Assembly (NCBI RefSeq): GCF_901709675.1
Contig: NC_051098.1
Location: 3,417,500-3,481,499 of the forward strand
Source of the DNA: Syngnathus acus
Taxonomy: Eukaryota; Chordata; Actinopteri; Syngnathiformes; Syngnathidae
Direction of reading: 5' to 3'
DNA: 64,000 nt
The notes beneath the pieces were generated by a model that was given only the letters and a program-made list of their open reading frames with translations, ran no database searches and was not told the DNA's origin. The translations under genes were made by a program, and so were the position numbers. Of this stretch, positions 52,158 to 63,294 are shown piece after piece; the first letter of the stretch is position 1, and each line of letters starts with the position of its first letter.

Positions 52158-52524
52158 GTGGTGGCTCGGTGGGGCACTGGGTAGCACGTCCGCCTCACAG
52201 TTAGGAGGGTGCGGGTTCGATTCCACCTCCGGCCCTCCCTGTGTGGAGTTTGCATGTTCTCCCCGGGCCGCGTGGGTTTTCTCCGGGCACTCCGGTTTCC
52301 TCCCACATCCCAAAAACATGCGTGGTAGGCCGATTGAAGACTCCAAATTGTCCCTCGGTGTGAGTGCGAGTGCAAATGGTTGTTTGTCTCTGTGTGCCCT
52401 GCGATTGGCTGGCAACCGGTTCAGGGTGTCCCCCGCCTACTGCCCGATGACGGCTGGGATAGGCTCCAGCACACCTGCGACCCCCGTGGGGACGAAGCGG
52501 TTCAGAAAATGGATGGATGGATGA
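52158..52524 (+). mobile_element. V-SINE, full length
   Basis: GGTGGCTCGGTGGGGCACTG head, B box, central domain and short GGAT tail. Very close to the copy at 19785, so probably from the same young subfamily. Confidence 0.9.
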
Positions 52525-52621
52525 AATAATTGTTCACAAAGAACTCTTATTATGCCCATCACAAATGATAGTACTAAGCTAAAACTATACATACTACATG
52601 TTCACCGTATTTTTGCCAGGA

Positions 52622-52627
52622 CTTTAA
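52622..52627 (-). terminator. Candidate polyadenylation signal for the connexin
   Basis: ATTAAA on the minus strand, about 70 bp after the connexin stop codon. It is a common variant poly(A) hexamer. No downstream GU-rich element was checked. Confidence 0.3.
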
Positions 52628-52695
52628 TCTATGAAAGAATATAGTACATGTGAAAACACAACATGAACTTATAGCACAAACACTATCACATGCTA

Positions 52696-53790
52696 TCACA
52701 GCCAAGATTTCTTAGTTCGTCCCAACCTGGCCATGTTGGCCAACTTGACCTTCACCTTGTCTATGTTCTCTGGGTTCCTCTTCGAGGTGCATTCCACAGT
52801 AGAGTCCGTCTCGAAAGAGACAGCTGGAGCATGTGTGAGCAAAGTTCCTGTTTTCTCTTGAGCCATGGCCGATCGGGTCTGCAGAACCAGCTGACCTCTC
52901 AGAGAATGCCTGAGTTGTAGCAGGAGAGGGTTTTGCTTGAAGGGCCTTTTATCTGGATCCTTCTCCTGACTGCAGCAGTTAGAGCAGGCTGAGCAAAGGA
53001 CACGGAAAATGTACACCCAGCCCAGGTAGTGAAGCTCTGCAATGTTGAGCACAAAGCAGCCCAGGCTGATGCTAAACATAAAGTTAAGGAAAATAGTTTT
53101 CTCAGTGGCACGAGACACAAAACAGTCCGTGCGAGTTGGGCAAGGATAGGTTTCACAGCGGTAGAGGTGAGGCACCTCGAAGCCAAATAACAAATACTGG
53201 CCCACTAGGAAGGTGATTTCCATGATTGATCGGAGAAACACATGAAGGATGTAGATGAGTAGAACTTGGTTCGATTGCTTGGTGGGATCTTCTGCGAGTG
53301 CATCATGACCCTCCTCCAGGAAGCTTTGTTGCACTCTTTCACTCTCATCCCAATCCTCCCTGTAACGAGGACAGTAAGTAGGAACACCCACTCTCATCGC
53401 CTCCTTGCCGTCCTTCTGCCCAGCGGCTTGCCTTGAAGGCCTTTGCCTCAGCACCTGCGCCCGTTGCCCATCTAGCTTCTCATCCTTAGCAATTTTATGC
53501 AAAACAAATACTATATAGAATATGGATGGAGTGGAGACCAACACAATTTGAAAAACCCAGAACCGCAAATGAGACACAGGTGCAAATGTGTCGTAACAGA
53601 CGTTGTTGCAGCCAGGCTGTTGGGTATTGCAGGTGAACTTGGACTGCTCATCATTGTAGACAGCGTCTCCCACTAAGGCGACCAGCAGGATGCGGAAAAT
53701 GAGCAGCATAGTGAGCCAGATCTTGCCTATCACTGTAGAATGATTCTGAACCTCAGACAGAAAACGCCCAAGAATGGACCAGTCACCCAT
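52696..53790 (-). CDS. Connexin (gap-junction channel protein), gamma-like, single coding exon
   Basis: This is a four-pass membrane protein. Six subunits form a hemichannel, and two docked hemichannels form a gap junction that passes ions and small metabolites. The 364-aa product starts MGDWSILGRFLSEVQNHST. Membrane segments lie at about 20-40, 76-98, 176-200 and 232-257. Extracellular loop 1 has C54-x6-C61-x3-C65 (CNTQQPGCNNVC). Loop 2 has C212-x4-C217-x5-C223. The cytoplasmic loop (about 100-175) is long and charged, as in gamma connexins (Cx45/Cx47). YDTFAPVSHLRFWVFQI and TDCFVSRATEKTIF also look gamma-like, whereas the MGDWS start resembles alpha connexins. The usual SRPTEK reads SRATEK. 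The frame is open throughout and looks functional. I could not settle the subtype; a fish-specific gamma or delta connexin is possible. Confidence 0.95.
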   Translation of the reverse strand: MGDWSILGRFLSEVQNHSTVIGKIWLTMLLIFRILLVALVGDAVYNDEQSKFTCNTQQPGCNNVCYDTFAPVSHLRFWVFQIVLVSTPSIFYIVFVLHKIAKDEKLDGQRAQVLRQRPSRQAAGQKDGKEAMRVGVPTYCPRYREDWDESERVQQSFLEEGHDALAEDPTKQSNQVLLIYILHVFLRSIMEITFLVGQYLLFGFEVPHLYRCETYPCPTRTDCFVSRATEKTIFLNFMFSISLGCFVLNIAELHYLGWVYIFRVLCSACSNCCSQEKDPDKRPFKQNPLLLQLRHSLRGQLVLQTRSAMAQEKTGTLLTHAPAVSFETDSTVECTSKRNPENIDKVKVKLANMARLGRTKKSWL

Positions 53791-53816
53791 GACTTGACCT
53801 TCGATAAAAAAAAAAA

Positions 53817-55966
53817 GTGAAACATGTCAGTATTTGTGTTTTTTTCCCCTTAGAAAACTTCATATTGATTATCGACTACATCCATGTAGAAGTATATGAA
53901 TTATGTACTTGTTTGAATTATTTGTTTTTACTATATGATCCAAAATTAAGTTTCTTAGATCTGAAGGAATACTTATTGATACGCTTGTTGTGTATCAACT
54001 GGCCCAATCTACAAAGTCACAGCAATTCTTCTTGCTTTGAATGATTTATTTACAATTCAAGTAAACGATGCGCTGTTGGGATGGTTGTACGTGTGTGAGT
54101 GCTTGTTCATTTTATTATTAGTTATGCAGCTGTGAAGTGCCAATATGTCTCTTTTGACATGATTATTCTGCAATTGTAATTTAAAAAGAAGTAAAACTCG
54201 ATAAAGTAGTGCTCAGAACATTTACTTCTGTGTTCAATGACCCTAACCAAAACTCTATAGTTGCGATGCACAAACAATTATGCTTAACTCAGCAAATTAA
54301 ATGAGGCGAAGCAGAAACAAAGTTTAACTTACCTTCATGTAAACCTGAACTTTCTGGAATAAATCCTTGCAACTAAACTTTGCAATTCATTTTTCTGGCT
54401 TGTCAAATCTTGACGTTTGGATGAGGTTGAGCCTGGTAAGGGAGAATAGGCTGACCACACATAATGAACCAGTCCGTTTGAAACTGGCATTGTGCAGTGT
54501 GGCTACAAAGGCAGGCAATGTACAGTGCAAAACACAATGAGGGGGTTCCTTTTCTGAAAAGCTGGGAATGGTGAAACGATTCAATAGTGTTTGGAACGAG
54601 CTGGAAAGACACAATGCCAGTTTATGTAAAAGCTTTGTGTTTAGCGGCATGCTAAAATAAAAATCATGCATTAATTATCTAAGTGTATTAGAACAACAGG
54701 GTTTTTAGGAACTGCAATTTTATGTATTGTGTTTCCATCCACAGCCACTGAATATACAACTGCAGCACGGACAAGATTAATGACAGACCTATTGCATAAT
54801 AACAGTGAATTTAACAATCGCTATGGTAGATTATAATTTTAGAAGGCTTAACAAGTCCTTAACAAAGTCAAAGAACCTTTCCTATTTTTTTTTCTCATTT
54901 TCGTTATGATTTATATTTTACAATTTCTTTCGCTAACAGTGGCATATTGTGAGGACCATTGTGGACTTAAAAAGAGAATGCCTCCCCTAAAAAAGAGCAG
55001 TTCATAGAACAGCCCCTCCCCCCTGTATGTTTAACTTTTATCGCTTTGTTTGTTGATTTATGTTCATACTCCTATCCCAACTGCACCAAAAACACAAGTG
55101 AAAGATATTGTGCACCTTCATTATTATATCAATTTGCTTTTAAACTGCTTGAAAAAAAAACAAAGGGGACACCAACATTTCAGTGGCTTGATGAACGAAT
55201 AGTTAGCATTTTCGCCCCACAGTGGTGGATCTTGAGTTTAAATTTGGGCTCCAGCCTTCCAGTATGAAGTTTGCATGTTCTCCTTGCATGTGCTTGGTTT
55301 TCTCCGAGCCATGGTTTTCTCACACATTCCAAAAACATTCATAATAGACTAACTAAAGAATGTATTGTAAGTGGGTATCAGAGTGGCGCACTGGGTCGTA
55401 CCAAAAATGAGTTTGACACCCCTGTTCTAAAGGAAGGCAGGATTCCGGTGGCGGCCACAGTCTATTTTCCGGTCCTTATCTTTTCTGACTGACTTTTGGT
55501 CACTTTTGAATTTTGCCTTTGCCCTCACCTCTCGAGGTAGCATAAGGTGGCTGTTCAGGTAGTGCAGCTCAGACAAGATTCTACTCGCAGTGGCAAGAAG
55601 CTTTCTTGTGTCTGCCATCACCGTATGTTGGAAATAACCAGAGACATGCCAGTACACCAGGAGATGAGCATGGAGGGCCGTAGGAGAACAACAACCCCAG
55701 AGAAGGAACTCTATCTGCTCCTTTGTGCCAGATGAAACAGGAGCAGCACTGCCAGAGCAGTACAAATTGGCATCTAGCAGGCCACTAATAATATGCATGT
55801 TTCTGCTCAATCAGTCAGGAACAGAACTCATTAAGGGTGGTATGAGGGCCAGGCGTCCACAAGTGAGGTCTTTGCTCAGTCCAATACCGTGCAGCCCAAA
55901 CACACCATGATTGGCAGACTCACCATTGGCACCCTGTCAATCACATTGAGCACATGTGACACTTCT
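53817..55966. other. Upstream region of the connexin; one MITE end
   Basis: Includes the putative connexin intron and 5' exon. At 55400-55427, AAAATGAGTTTGACACCCCT G is the right end of a hAT MITE without its partner. Weak SINE-like text lies at 55190-55330 (TTTGCATGTTCTCCTTGCAT). The frames at 55427-55810 show no family motif. Confidence 0.4.
54333..54400 (-). other. Possible untranslated first exon of the connexin gene (3' boundary only)
   Basis: On the minus strand a strong donor (ACATGAAG then GTAAGTTAAA) ends at 54333. Just before the connexin ATG, a run of T followed by ATCGAAG makes an acceptor at 53800-53799. Connexin genes commonly have a noncoding exon 1 spliced to one coding exon, so an intron at about 53799-54332 would fit. 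The exon's 5' end is arbitrary here. Confidence 0.35.
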
Positions 55967-57165
55967 GATGGAGTATGAATGAATGAATCTTTGTTTCGAA
56001 CATGATTTAAAGAATAAAAACAATAAAAACCAAACAACAAAATACAAACAATATATATCACTGTTCGAAAAGGAGTAGGAAGAAGCCTAGGCTTATCCCT
56101 GTCCTACCCCTATCCATCACTTAGTTCCAAGTGAGAACATTAAAACTACAAAAGAACAAAAGAAAAACAACAAAAACATCTTATAATCCAAATGTTTAAC
56201 AGTAGTCACCTTCATTTTCCTCTTTATGGTAATTTGCAAATATCATTCCTTTATACATTTTTTTTTAAATAGAACTATATATCTGCTTTCCTTCATTTTA
56301 TCTTCTAGCGGCTATCTAGCCCATTCCACACAGTTACTCCATAGGATGATGTGCACCTGCTCCTGAGATTGGTGCGAGCATACCCCTTATCAAAGTTACC
56401 TTTTCCTCTCAAATTATATCCATTATCTTTTTCAATAAATAATTTTTGAATGTTCCCTGGGAGTTTTTGAGTCTTTGCTCGATACATTATCTGTTCCAGT
56501 CTAAATTTGAATAAGTCCTTTAGCTTTAAAGCATTTAATTTTAAAAACAAATTATTTGTATGATCTCGAAATCCAACCTTGTGTACAATTCTCATAGCTT
56601 TTTCTGTAGTATAATTAATGGTTTTAAAGTGCTTATGTATGCATTTCCCCATATCTCCACACAGTAAGTCAAATATGGTAAAACAAGACAACAATACAGA
56701 GTATACAACATTCTCTGCTCCAGAATATGTTTTGCACTGCACAGTACTGCAATACTCCTTGCTACTTTGGTTCTAACGTATCTTATATGAGGTTTCCAAC
56801 AGAATTTATTGGCTAATATTACTCCTAAAAATTTGATCTCATAAACTTGTTCAATATTGACATTATCTATTGTTACTTGAACCTGTGTATCTATTTTACG
56901 ATTTCCAAATACCATCAGTTTGGTTTTGTCTACATTCAATGACAATTTATTAATGTCAAACCATATTTTTACAATTCAGTTGTAATGGTCTCCAATAGTA
57001 TCTTTAAGTTATTACCAGAACAGAAGATGTTGGTGTTGTCGGCAAAAATAGTTGGCACCTTACAAATATCACAAATATCATTTATGTACAGAATAAATAA
57101 TAGGGGGCCCAACACTGACCCCTGTGGGACTCCACAGGTAATGTCTAGGCATGATATATGATTAC

Positions 57166-57909
57166 TAGGGGTGTAACGATTCATCGATACACATCGATTA
57201 GTCGATATAATGCTCTACGATTTATTGGCATCGATGCTAAACGTAAACATCGATTTATATCGCCGTGTTTGACCTCGGACATTAGACGCGACTTTATTTT
57301 GAAATCCAGTTCATTGTTGCTTGCTTCCTCTTTCCGGGAGCAGTACGCGGCGTGCTGTGTTGTGAGCAGAGCAGGCACTTGAAAGGGGAGCCGACAACTA
57401 CGCGGCTCCTGGGCTGGTGCTATGGCTAGTGTCTGTCCAAGAAGACGAGGAAATTCGCTCCCCTTTGGGCTTCAAGTCATTCGTTTGGAAGCACTTTGGA
57501 TTCCAAAGAAAAGATGGCTCAACGGACAATTAAAATTATTGTAAATAAATAGTTCAGTAATGCACTTTAAAGTTAATGGTATTACAAAAAAAGAAAGAAT
57601 ATTCATTATTCTTTACTTATATGAGAAAAAATATAGGAATTTGATAAAGTTCAGTGTTAAAATAAGCACTTTGTATACTACAATACTCTTGTAATTTCCT
57701 AAATAAAGAGTTTGCAGTACCTTGTTGATTTTGCGTATGAATTGTTATAAATCAGGACATTGTTCTATATTTTTTATTTAAAAAATAAAAATATCGATCG
57801 TGGAGCACTATATCGTGATGTATCGTGAATGAATCACAGCAGGCTTTAAGATATCGGCAATAATCGTATCGATATGATATCGTATCAAAACCCGCGATTT
57901 ACACCCCTA
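57166..57909 (+). mobile_element. hAT-type MITE (TAGGGGTGTAA ends), copy 2, with 8-bp target duplication
   Basis: TAGGGGTGTAACGATTCATC at the left and GCGATTTACACCCCTA at the right. ATGATTAC is duplicated at 57158-57165 and 57910-57917 in the LINE's coding sequence. The 8-bp duplication assigns the family to hAT. Confidence 0.92.
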
Positions 57910-58128
57910 ATGATTACCCATCTTAACAAACTGTTGTCTGTTAGTACTGTAACTTTTTAACCAGCTCAATACTACACCTCTCATCCCATATCTTTCCAAT
58001 TTATACAATAATATGTTATGGTCAATGGTATCAAAAGCTTTTTTCAAATCAATAAATACTCCTACCACATATTCCTTATTGTCAATACAGTTAGTTATTT
58101 CTTCCGTCAAATCCATTAGTGCCATAGT

Positions 58129-58677
58129 TGTCAGGGAACAGAGACAGGGCTACCAAGTGCAGCACGATCCTTTATTGGCAAAGGGGAAATGGGGACGTAG
58201 AACGCTGGACCTGCGGTCTGGCTGGCGTGGCTGAGCAGCAGAGCACAGCGCGTAGTCGTAGTCGGAGGCAGGCAGGCAGGCAGGTGGTCGAAGGACGAGC
58301 AAGTAGTCAGGACAGGCGGCGAGCAGAACCGTGGTCGAAGGGCGAGCAAGTAGTCAGGACAGGCGGCGAGCAGAACCGTGGTCGAAGGGCGAGCAAGTAG
58401 TCAGGACAGGCGGCGATCAGAAGCGTGGTCGAAGGGCGAGCAAGTAGTCAGGGCAGGCGGCGATCAGAAGCGTGGTCGATGTTCACGGAAGCAGTTGGCT
58501 ACAAAGATCGGTCTGGGGAAAAAAAGGAAGCAGTGTCACGGGCAGGGTAATCAGACGAACTGACAACCACTGGCAGAACACAGAGAGGTTAAATAGGGAA
58601 CCTAACGAGCTGTAGCAGGTGCTGGCAATTCCATGTGTAGGGCTTGGCTGGAAGTCAGGTGACGCGGGAACGTGACA
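58129..58677 (-). mobile_element. Solo LTR with 5-bp target duplication and a 47-bp minisatellite
   Basis: TGTCAGG...GTGACA ends, with ATAGT on both sides (58124-58128, 58678-58682) within the LINE. On the minus strand TATTTAA is at 58589-58595 and AATAAA at 58171-58176. The 47-bp unit (GTGGTCGAAGGGCGAGCAAG...) starts at 58284, 58331, 58378, 58425 and 58472. No internal genes remain, as expected after LTR-LTR recombination. Confidence 0.85.
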
Positions 58678-58945
58678 ATAGTTGTTGATCTATTTGTTCT
58701 AAATCCATATTGGGTGTCAGTTAACAAGTTGTGCATCTCAGTGAAGCTATCCAGTCTCACAATGAAAAGCTTCCCCAAGATTTTAGAGAATTTACATAAT
58801 AGAGAAACAGGTCTATAATTTGTAAAGAGATGTTTATCTCCTGTTTTATACAGTGGGATAACCTTAGCCGTTTTCATTTTGCTTGGGAAGGTACCTGTTT
58901 TAAAGGACAAATTACAGATGTATGTCAGAGGATTTACCACTCCAC

Positions 58946-59366
58946 GTGGTGGAGTATGGAGATGCCATGGCGAACAGCACGTAACACAATAAGATTGTCA
59001 GCAATCACCAGAAGATTCCTCTGGAAAAAAAATCCATCGATTTATCAAGAGTATGCGCCGATGCCAGGAGTGCATACATGTATGAGGAGGCCATACACAC
59101 TACCGATTCTCATTTTGAATTGTCGTGAGTAATCTCCACATAAATTGGATCAGTCTGTGAACTGATTTTTCACAACGTTACAGTTAATTGATGGTGTAAT
59201 GCGGGTTTCATGACCTGACAAATTTAAAAAAGAGTTACTGTGTTATAATCGTGGCATAACACGCAAGATATTGTCAGACATTTTTACATCCGTGCAAATG
59301 CATATGGAATATTCATAACCTGGATAATTATTACGTTCAAATTTAAATAACTTTTATTTTACATTA
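58946..59366. other. No gene or recognisable element
   Basis: About 420 bp between the LINE fragment and TIR element D. Confidence 0.5.
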
Positions 59367-61605
59367 CCGTATTTTCCGCCCTAAAAGGCGCACCGGGTTA
59401 TAAGGCGCACCTTCAATGAACGGCCCATTTTAAAACTTTGTCCATATATAAGGCGCACCGGATTATAAGGCGCATAAAATAGAAGCTATACTGCATCAAA
59501 CTGAGGTTGACTAGGGTTGCGGTATGCATCCACTAGCCCAGGGGTGGGCAAACTACGGCCCGCGGGCCACATCCGGCCCACGGGACCGTTTAATCCGGCC
59601 CGCCAACCCTGAATTAATTGTATTATTAAACTTTTTTTTTTGTCATTTTGCCTGCAATGACTGCGTTTCCCCAGTAGATGGGGAACCGCTCGCCTGCGCA
59701 TTTACTACCGGAAGCCGTGTCAGAAAGCTCGGTGCACACTCACAAGTGCGTGTACGTACGTACTCAGTAGTACGGACATGGCGCACTCGCGCTCTATTTG
59801 TATCAGTCCCGAATTTAGAGCGTGGGCTGTGACGACAGCATTCTTGTAATTCGCTCGCTGAGCTTTCAGATACAGTTTGACGCTAAAGCCACCCACAAAC
59901 CTTCCCCTGGAATCCTTCCATTAAAATGAGTGGCCCGAAGAAAAGAAGTGAGTGCCGAATGTTAAAAGAGTGGCCAATTTGGCTCGACGTACGCGACGTG
60001 ACGTTCAGCCACATCAACCCGTCACAGATCGAGGTAAACGGATCTCTCCTAAGAGTTTGATGTGATCTCATAAGATAAACATTTTTCATTAATCTGACCT
60101 GCAGGCACTGAAGTGATGGAGACTGTTATTCATAATAATAGTGTCGTATTTTATGAGAATCACTGATAGCAGTTTTTTAGTGATTTTTTTTTTTTAATGC
60201 TGTTAATAAATGCATTTGTTTTCAAAAAACTTGTTTGGAATATCCATGCTTTACTACCTACTAAAGGCCAAAATCTTTTATGCAATGACCTTTATAGGTC
60301 GCTTATATTACTTCACACAAACACTACGTCCATCTGCTCCTGGTTCGGCCCTCCGGTCCAAATTTAGAACCCAGTTCGGCCCGCGAGTCAAAAAGTTTGC
60401 CCACCCCTGCACTAGCCAATAACCAACGAGCCCTCTGTAAACAATCGCGTTTCTCAAACGATCTCCTATAAAATGATCAGAACTGACTAAAGTTCGATCT
60501 AACGCATTGGTACTACTTACCTATGTTTCCCTTCCATATCGATCCGTAGATTTACTCGAAACATTAACAGAGCAGCCTATTTTGACATGAAATAGCCTGG
60601 TACGTATAGCAGCTATCGTTATAGCATTAGCCATCCGCAAAGTCTCACGAGCCTCAGCTCGCAATCTCCCATGAGCCTCAGCAAAGTGTAAACAATTGCG
60701 TTTCTCAAACGATCTCCTATAAAATGATCGGAACTGACTAAAGTTCGATCTAACGCATTGGTACTACTTACCTATGTTTCCCTTCCATATCGATCCGTAG
60801 ATTTACTCGAAACATTAACAGAGCAGCCTATTTTGACATGAAATAGCCTGGTACGTATAGCAGCTATCGTTATAGCATTAGCCATCCGCAAAGTCTCACG
60901 AGCCTCAGCTCGCAATCTCCCATGAGCCTCAGCAAAGTGTAAACAATCGCGTTTCTCAAACGATCTCCTATAAAATGATCGGAACTGACTAAAGTTCGAT
61001 CTAACGCATTGGTACTACTTACCTATGTTTCCCTTCCATATCGATCCGTAGATTTACTCGAAACATTAACAGAGCAGCCTATTTTGACATGAAATAGCCT
61101 GGTACGTATAGCAGCTATCGTTATAGCATTAGCCATCCGCAAAGTCTCACGAGCCTCAGCTCGCAATCTCCCATGAGCCTCAGCAAAGTGTAAACAATCG
61201 CGTTTCTCAAACGATCTCCTATAAAATGATCGGAACTGACTAAAGTTCCATCTAACGCATTGGTACTACTTACCTATGTTTCCCTTCCATATCGATCCGT
61301 AGATTTACTCGAAACATTAACAGAGCAGCCTATTTTTAAATGAAATAGCCTCGCGGGTACAACAGCTATTCGGTGACGCCCCCTGACTACAGTTGCCGTA
61401 ATGTTGGGAAGCGATGCGACCTTGTAATTTACTAGTCGTACTAAAACATACTGAAACATTTTGGCAGAGCACTGTGTACAACCAGTATGGATCAACAAAT
61501 TCATCAATTGATCCATATATAAGGCGCACTGGCCTATAAGGCGCACTGTCTGCTTTTGAGAAAATTTTAGGTTTTTAGGTGCGCCTTTTAGGGCGGAAAA
61601 TACGG
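59367..61605 (-). mobile_element. TA-flanked TIR element, copy D, with 251-bp satellite, split by a hAT element
   Basis: The same CCGTATTTTCCGCCCTAAAA ends with TA on both sides. About four 251-bp units; the landmark CCCTTCCATATCGATCCGTA starts at 60529, 60780, 61031 and 61282. The hAT element at 59539-60409 interrupts it at CACTAGCC. Confidence 0.9.
59539..60409 (-). mobile_element. hAT-type element, CAGGGGTGGGCAAAC family, 8-bp target duplication
   Basis: CAGGGGTGGGCAAACTACGG at the left and AAAGTTTGCCCACCCCTG at the right. CACTAGCC is duplicated at 59531-59538 and 60410-60417. It is a shorter, reverse-oriented relative of the element at 30193 and has no transposase frame. Confidence 0.92.
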
Positions 61606-61622
61606 TACATTGGTTGCCTCTG

Positions 61623-61972
61623 CGCACTAGTTAGCACGTCTGCCTCACAGTGAGGAGGGTGCTGGTTCGATTCCACCTCCGGCCCTCACTGTGTGGCGTT
61701 TGCATGTTCTCCCCGTGCCCGCGTGTGTTTTCTCCAGGCATTCCGGTTTCCTCCCACATCCCAAAAACATGCTTGGCAGGCCGATTGAGCACTCCAAATT
61801 GCCCATAAGTGTGAGTGCGAGTGCGGAGAGTTGTTTGTCTCTGTGTGCCCTGCGATTGGCTGGCAATCGGTTCAGGGTGTCCCCTGACTACTGCCTGATG
61901 ACTGCTGGAATAGGCTCCAGCACGCCCGTGACCCCCATGGGGACAAGTTGTGTATATAATGGATGGATGGAT
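61623..61972 (+). mobile_element. V-SINE with 11-bp target duplication
   Basis: Head starting CGCACTAGTTAGCACGTC, B box GGTTCGATTCC, central domain, 3' part and GGAT tail. GGTTGCCTCTG is duplicated at 61612-61622 and 61973-61983, showing LINE-mediated insertion. The first bases of the usual head are missing. Confidence 0.88.
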
Positions 61973-61983
61973 GGTTGCCTCTG

Positions 61984-62200
61984 AGATTGGCCTGCAACCA
62001 ATTCAGGATTACCTCTCACCCGAAGTCAGCTGGTATAGGCTCCAGAACACCGGTAATCCTAATGAGGACAAGCAGTATAGATAAATGGATGAATGGATTG
62101 GGTTTATGGAATTTATGTTTCTTGTTTTTGTTTATGTTTTGCCTTTTGAGGGCAACCATTATTCTGATGTGGCCCTCGACGAAAATGAGTTTGACACCTT
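61984..62200 (+). mobile_element. Old SINE 3' fragment and hAT MITE end
   Basis: CTGGTATAGGCTCCAGAACA and GGATGAATGG are a decayed V-SINE 3' end. At 62163-62200, GTGGCCCTCGACGAAAATGA followed by GTTTGACACC is a lone hAT MITE terminus. Confidence 0.6.
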
Positions 62201-62899
62201 GATGCTAGTGCATAGCTTGATTGATGCTGTCAGAGAAGCATTAACTTGACAATGTTCATTACCGTGGGGGCAATTTGCTCCATTCTAAATCAAGGTTGCT
62301 ATAGTTGACAAAAAAACTAATGGAATAATTAAAAATAAAACAGGAAAAAACATTTTTGTTGACAAAATAAAATAAAAACATTTGTGTTACAAAAGAAAAC
62401 TTATTGAAGCGACATCTTACCTTTATAACGTAACTAAAACTAACTACAGCCAAAACGTCTTTCATTTTTGTTTTATACAACCTCAGTTAATATCATGTAT
62501 GACATTTTGGAGTTCATTTTACATATTTACTTCAGTATTGCTGTGCATCCCCGTAGAGAAGAAAGTTCAAGCAGTTGTTTACTTTGACCTTTTAAAAAAA
62601 GCTTTCACTCATCTCAACAAATATTCACTGTATTAAAGAAATCGTTCAGGGTGTCCCCCGTCTTCTGCTCACGACCATCGTGAGGAGAGTGAGGAGTTCA
62701 GTAAATGGATGTGTGAATTAAAACTAAAATTAAAAGAAAATATTTTCAAAACAAATAACAACTAAGAAACTTTCTTTCAAAACAAAACGAAATAAAAACT
62801 ATAACTATGATGAAACATCCCAAACTGTTAAAACCCTGTTATAAATACAGCAGAATTACCAAATGTATCAGACTAAAAGTCGCACCTCATATTTTTACA
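62201..62899. other. No gene or recognisable element
   Basis: About 700 bp, A/T-rich with AAAATAAAA runs. A short GTTCAGGGTGTCCCCCGTCT piece at 62645 is a scrap of V-SINE. Confidence 0.45.
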
Positions 62900-63294
62900 G
62901 TGCCGTTTTAAATCATGGCAATTTCTCTATATGGCAGAGGATGGTCACAAACCTGTTTACATTCTATTTTAATCTTGACTTTTCAAATATTAAAACTCTA
63001 AAATGTTTACATATTTAGTAATGCTGAATTTTTAGTAGCGGATAGATATCGCAAACAGTTTCGTCTAGTAACAAAGCCACGCTAATTCAATATTAAGGTA
63101 GGAATTAATGTTCTGTCAACAAGAGGCCAAAACTATAATGTTACATCTGTTACATTATTTGTCGAATTCAGGCGAGCTGGTCAATTTTATTTGGTGCAGC
63201 CCGAGGGATGACAGGAAGTTGGTGCTATGTTTAGCTGGCTGCTTTGTTGAGGATTCCTCCTTGGTTTCCTGCAGGTTTTAGCGTAAGAGTTGCA
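62900..63294 (+). promoter_or_regulatory. vezf1: Putative vezf1 5' UTR and promoter region
   Basis: Sequence upstream of the vezf1 ATG. No TATA box or other anchored element is evident, so the transcription start is undetermined. The first 200 bp or so is AT-rich. Composition becomes more balanced from about 63170. Confidence 0.3.

Larger units (their letters stand above)
55967..58945 (-). pseudogene. 5'-truncated, decayed LINE related to the intact one, split by two insertions
   Basis: On the minus strand the pieces read NYRPVSLLCKFSKILGKLF, TQYGFRTNRST (58940-58690), then VGVFIDLKKAFDTIDHN (58125-57910), then CGVPQGSVLGPLLFILYIND and FADNTNIFCSG (57165-56970), then LSLNVDKTKLMVFGNRK and later C-terminal parts to 56305. 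The catalytic FADD reads FADN, and there are frameshifts near 56970 and 56600. The 3' UTR (TGTTCGAAACAAAGATTC) and an (ATTC)n tail end near 55967. It shares the GGAGTAGGA and CCTACCCC 3' UTR motifs with the LINE at 40982. Confidence 0.88.
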
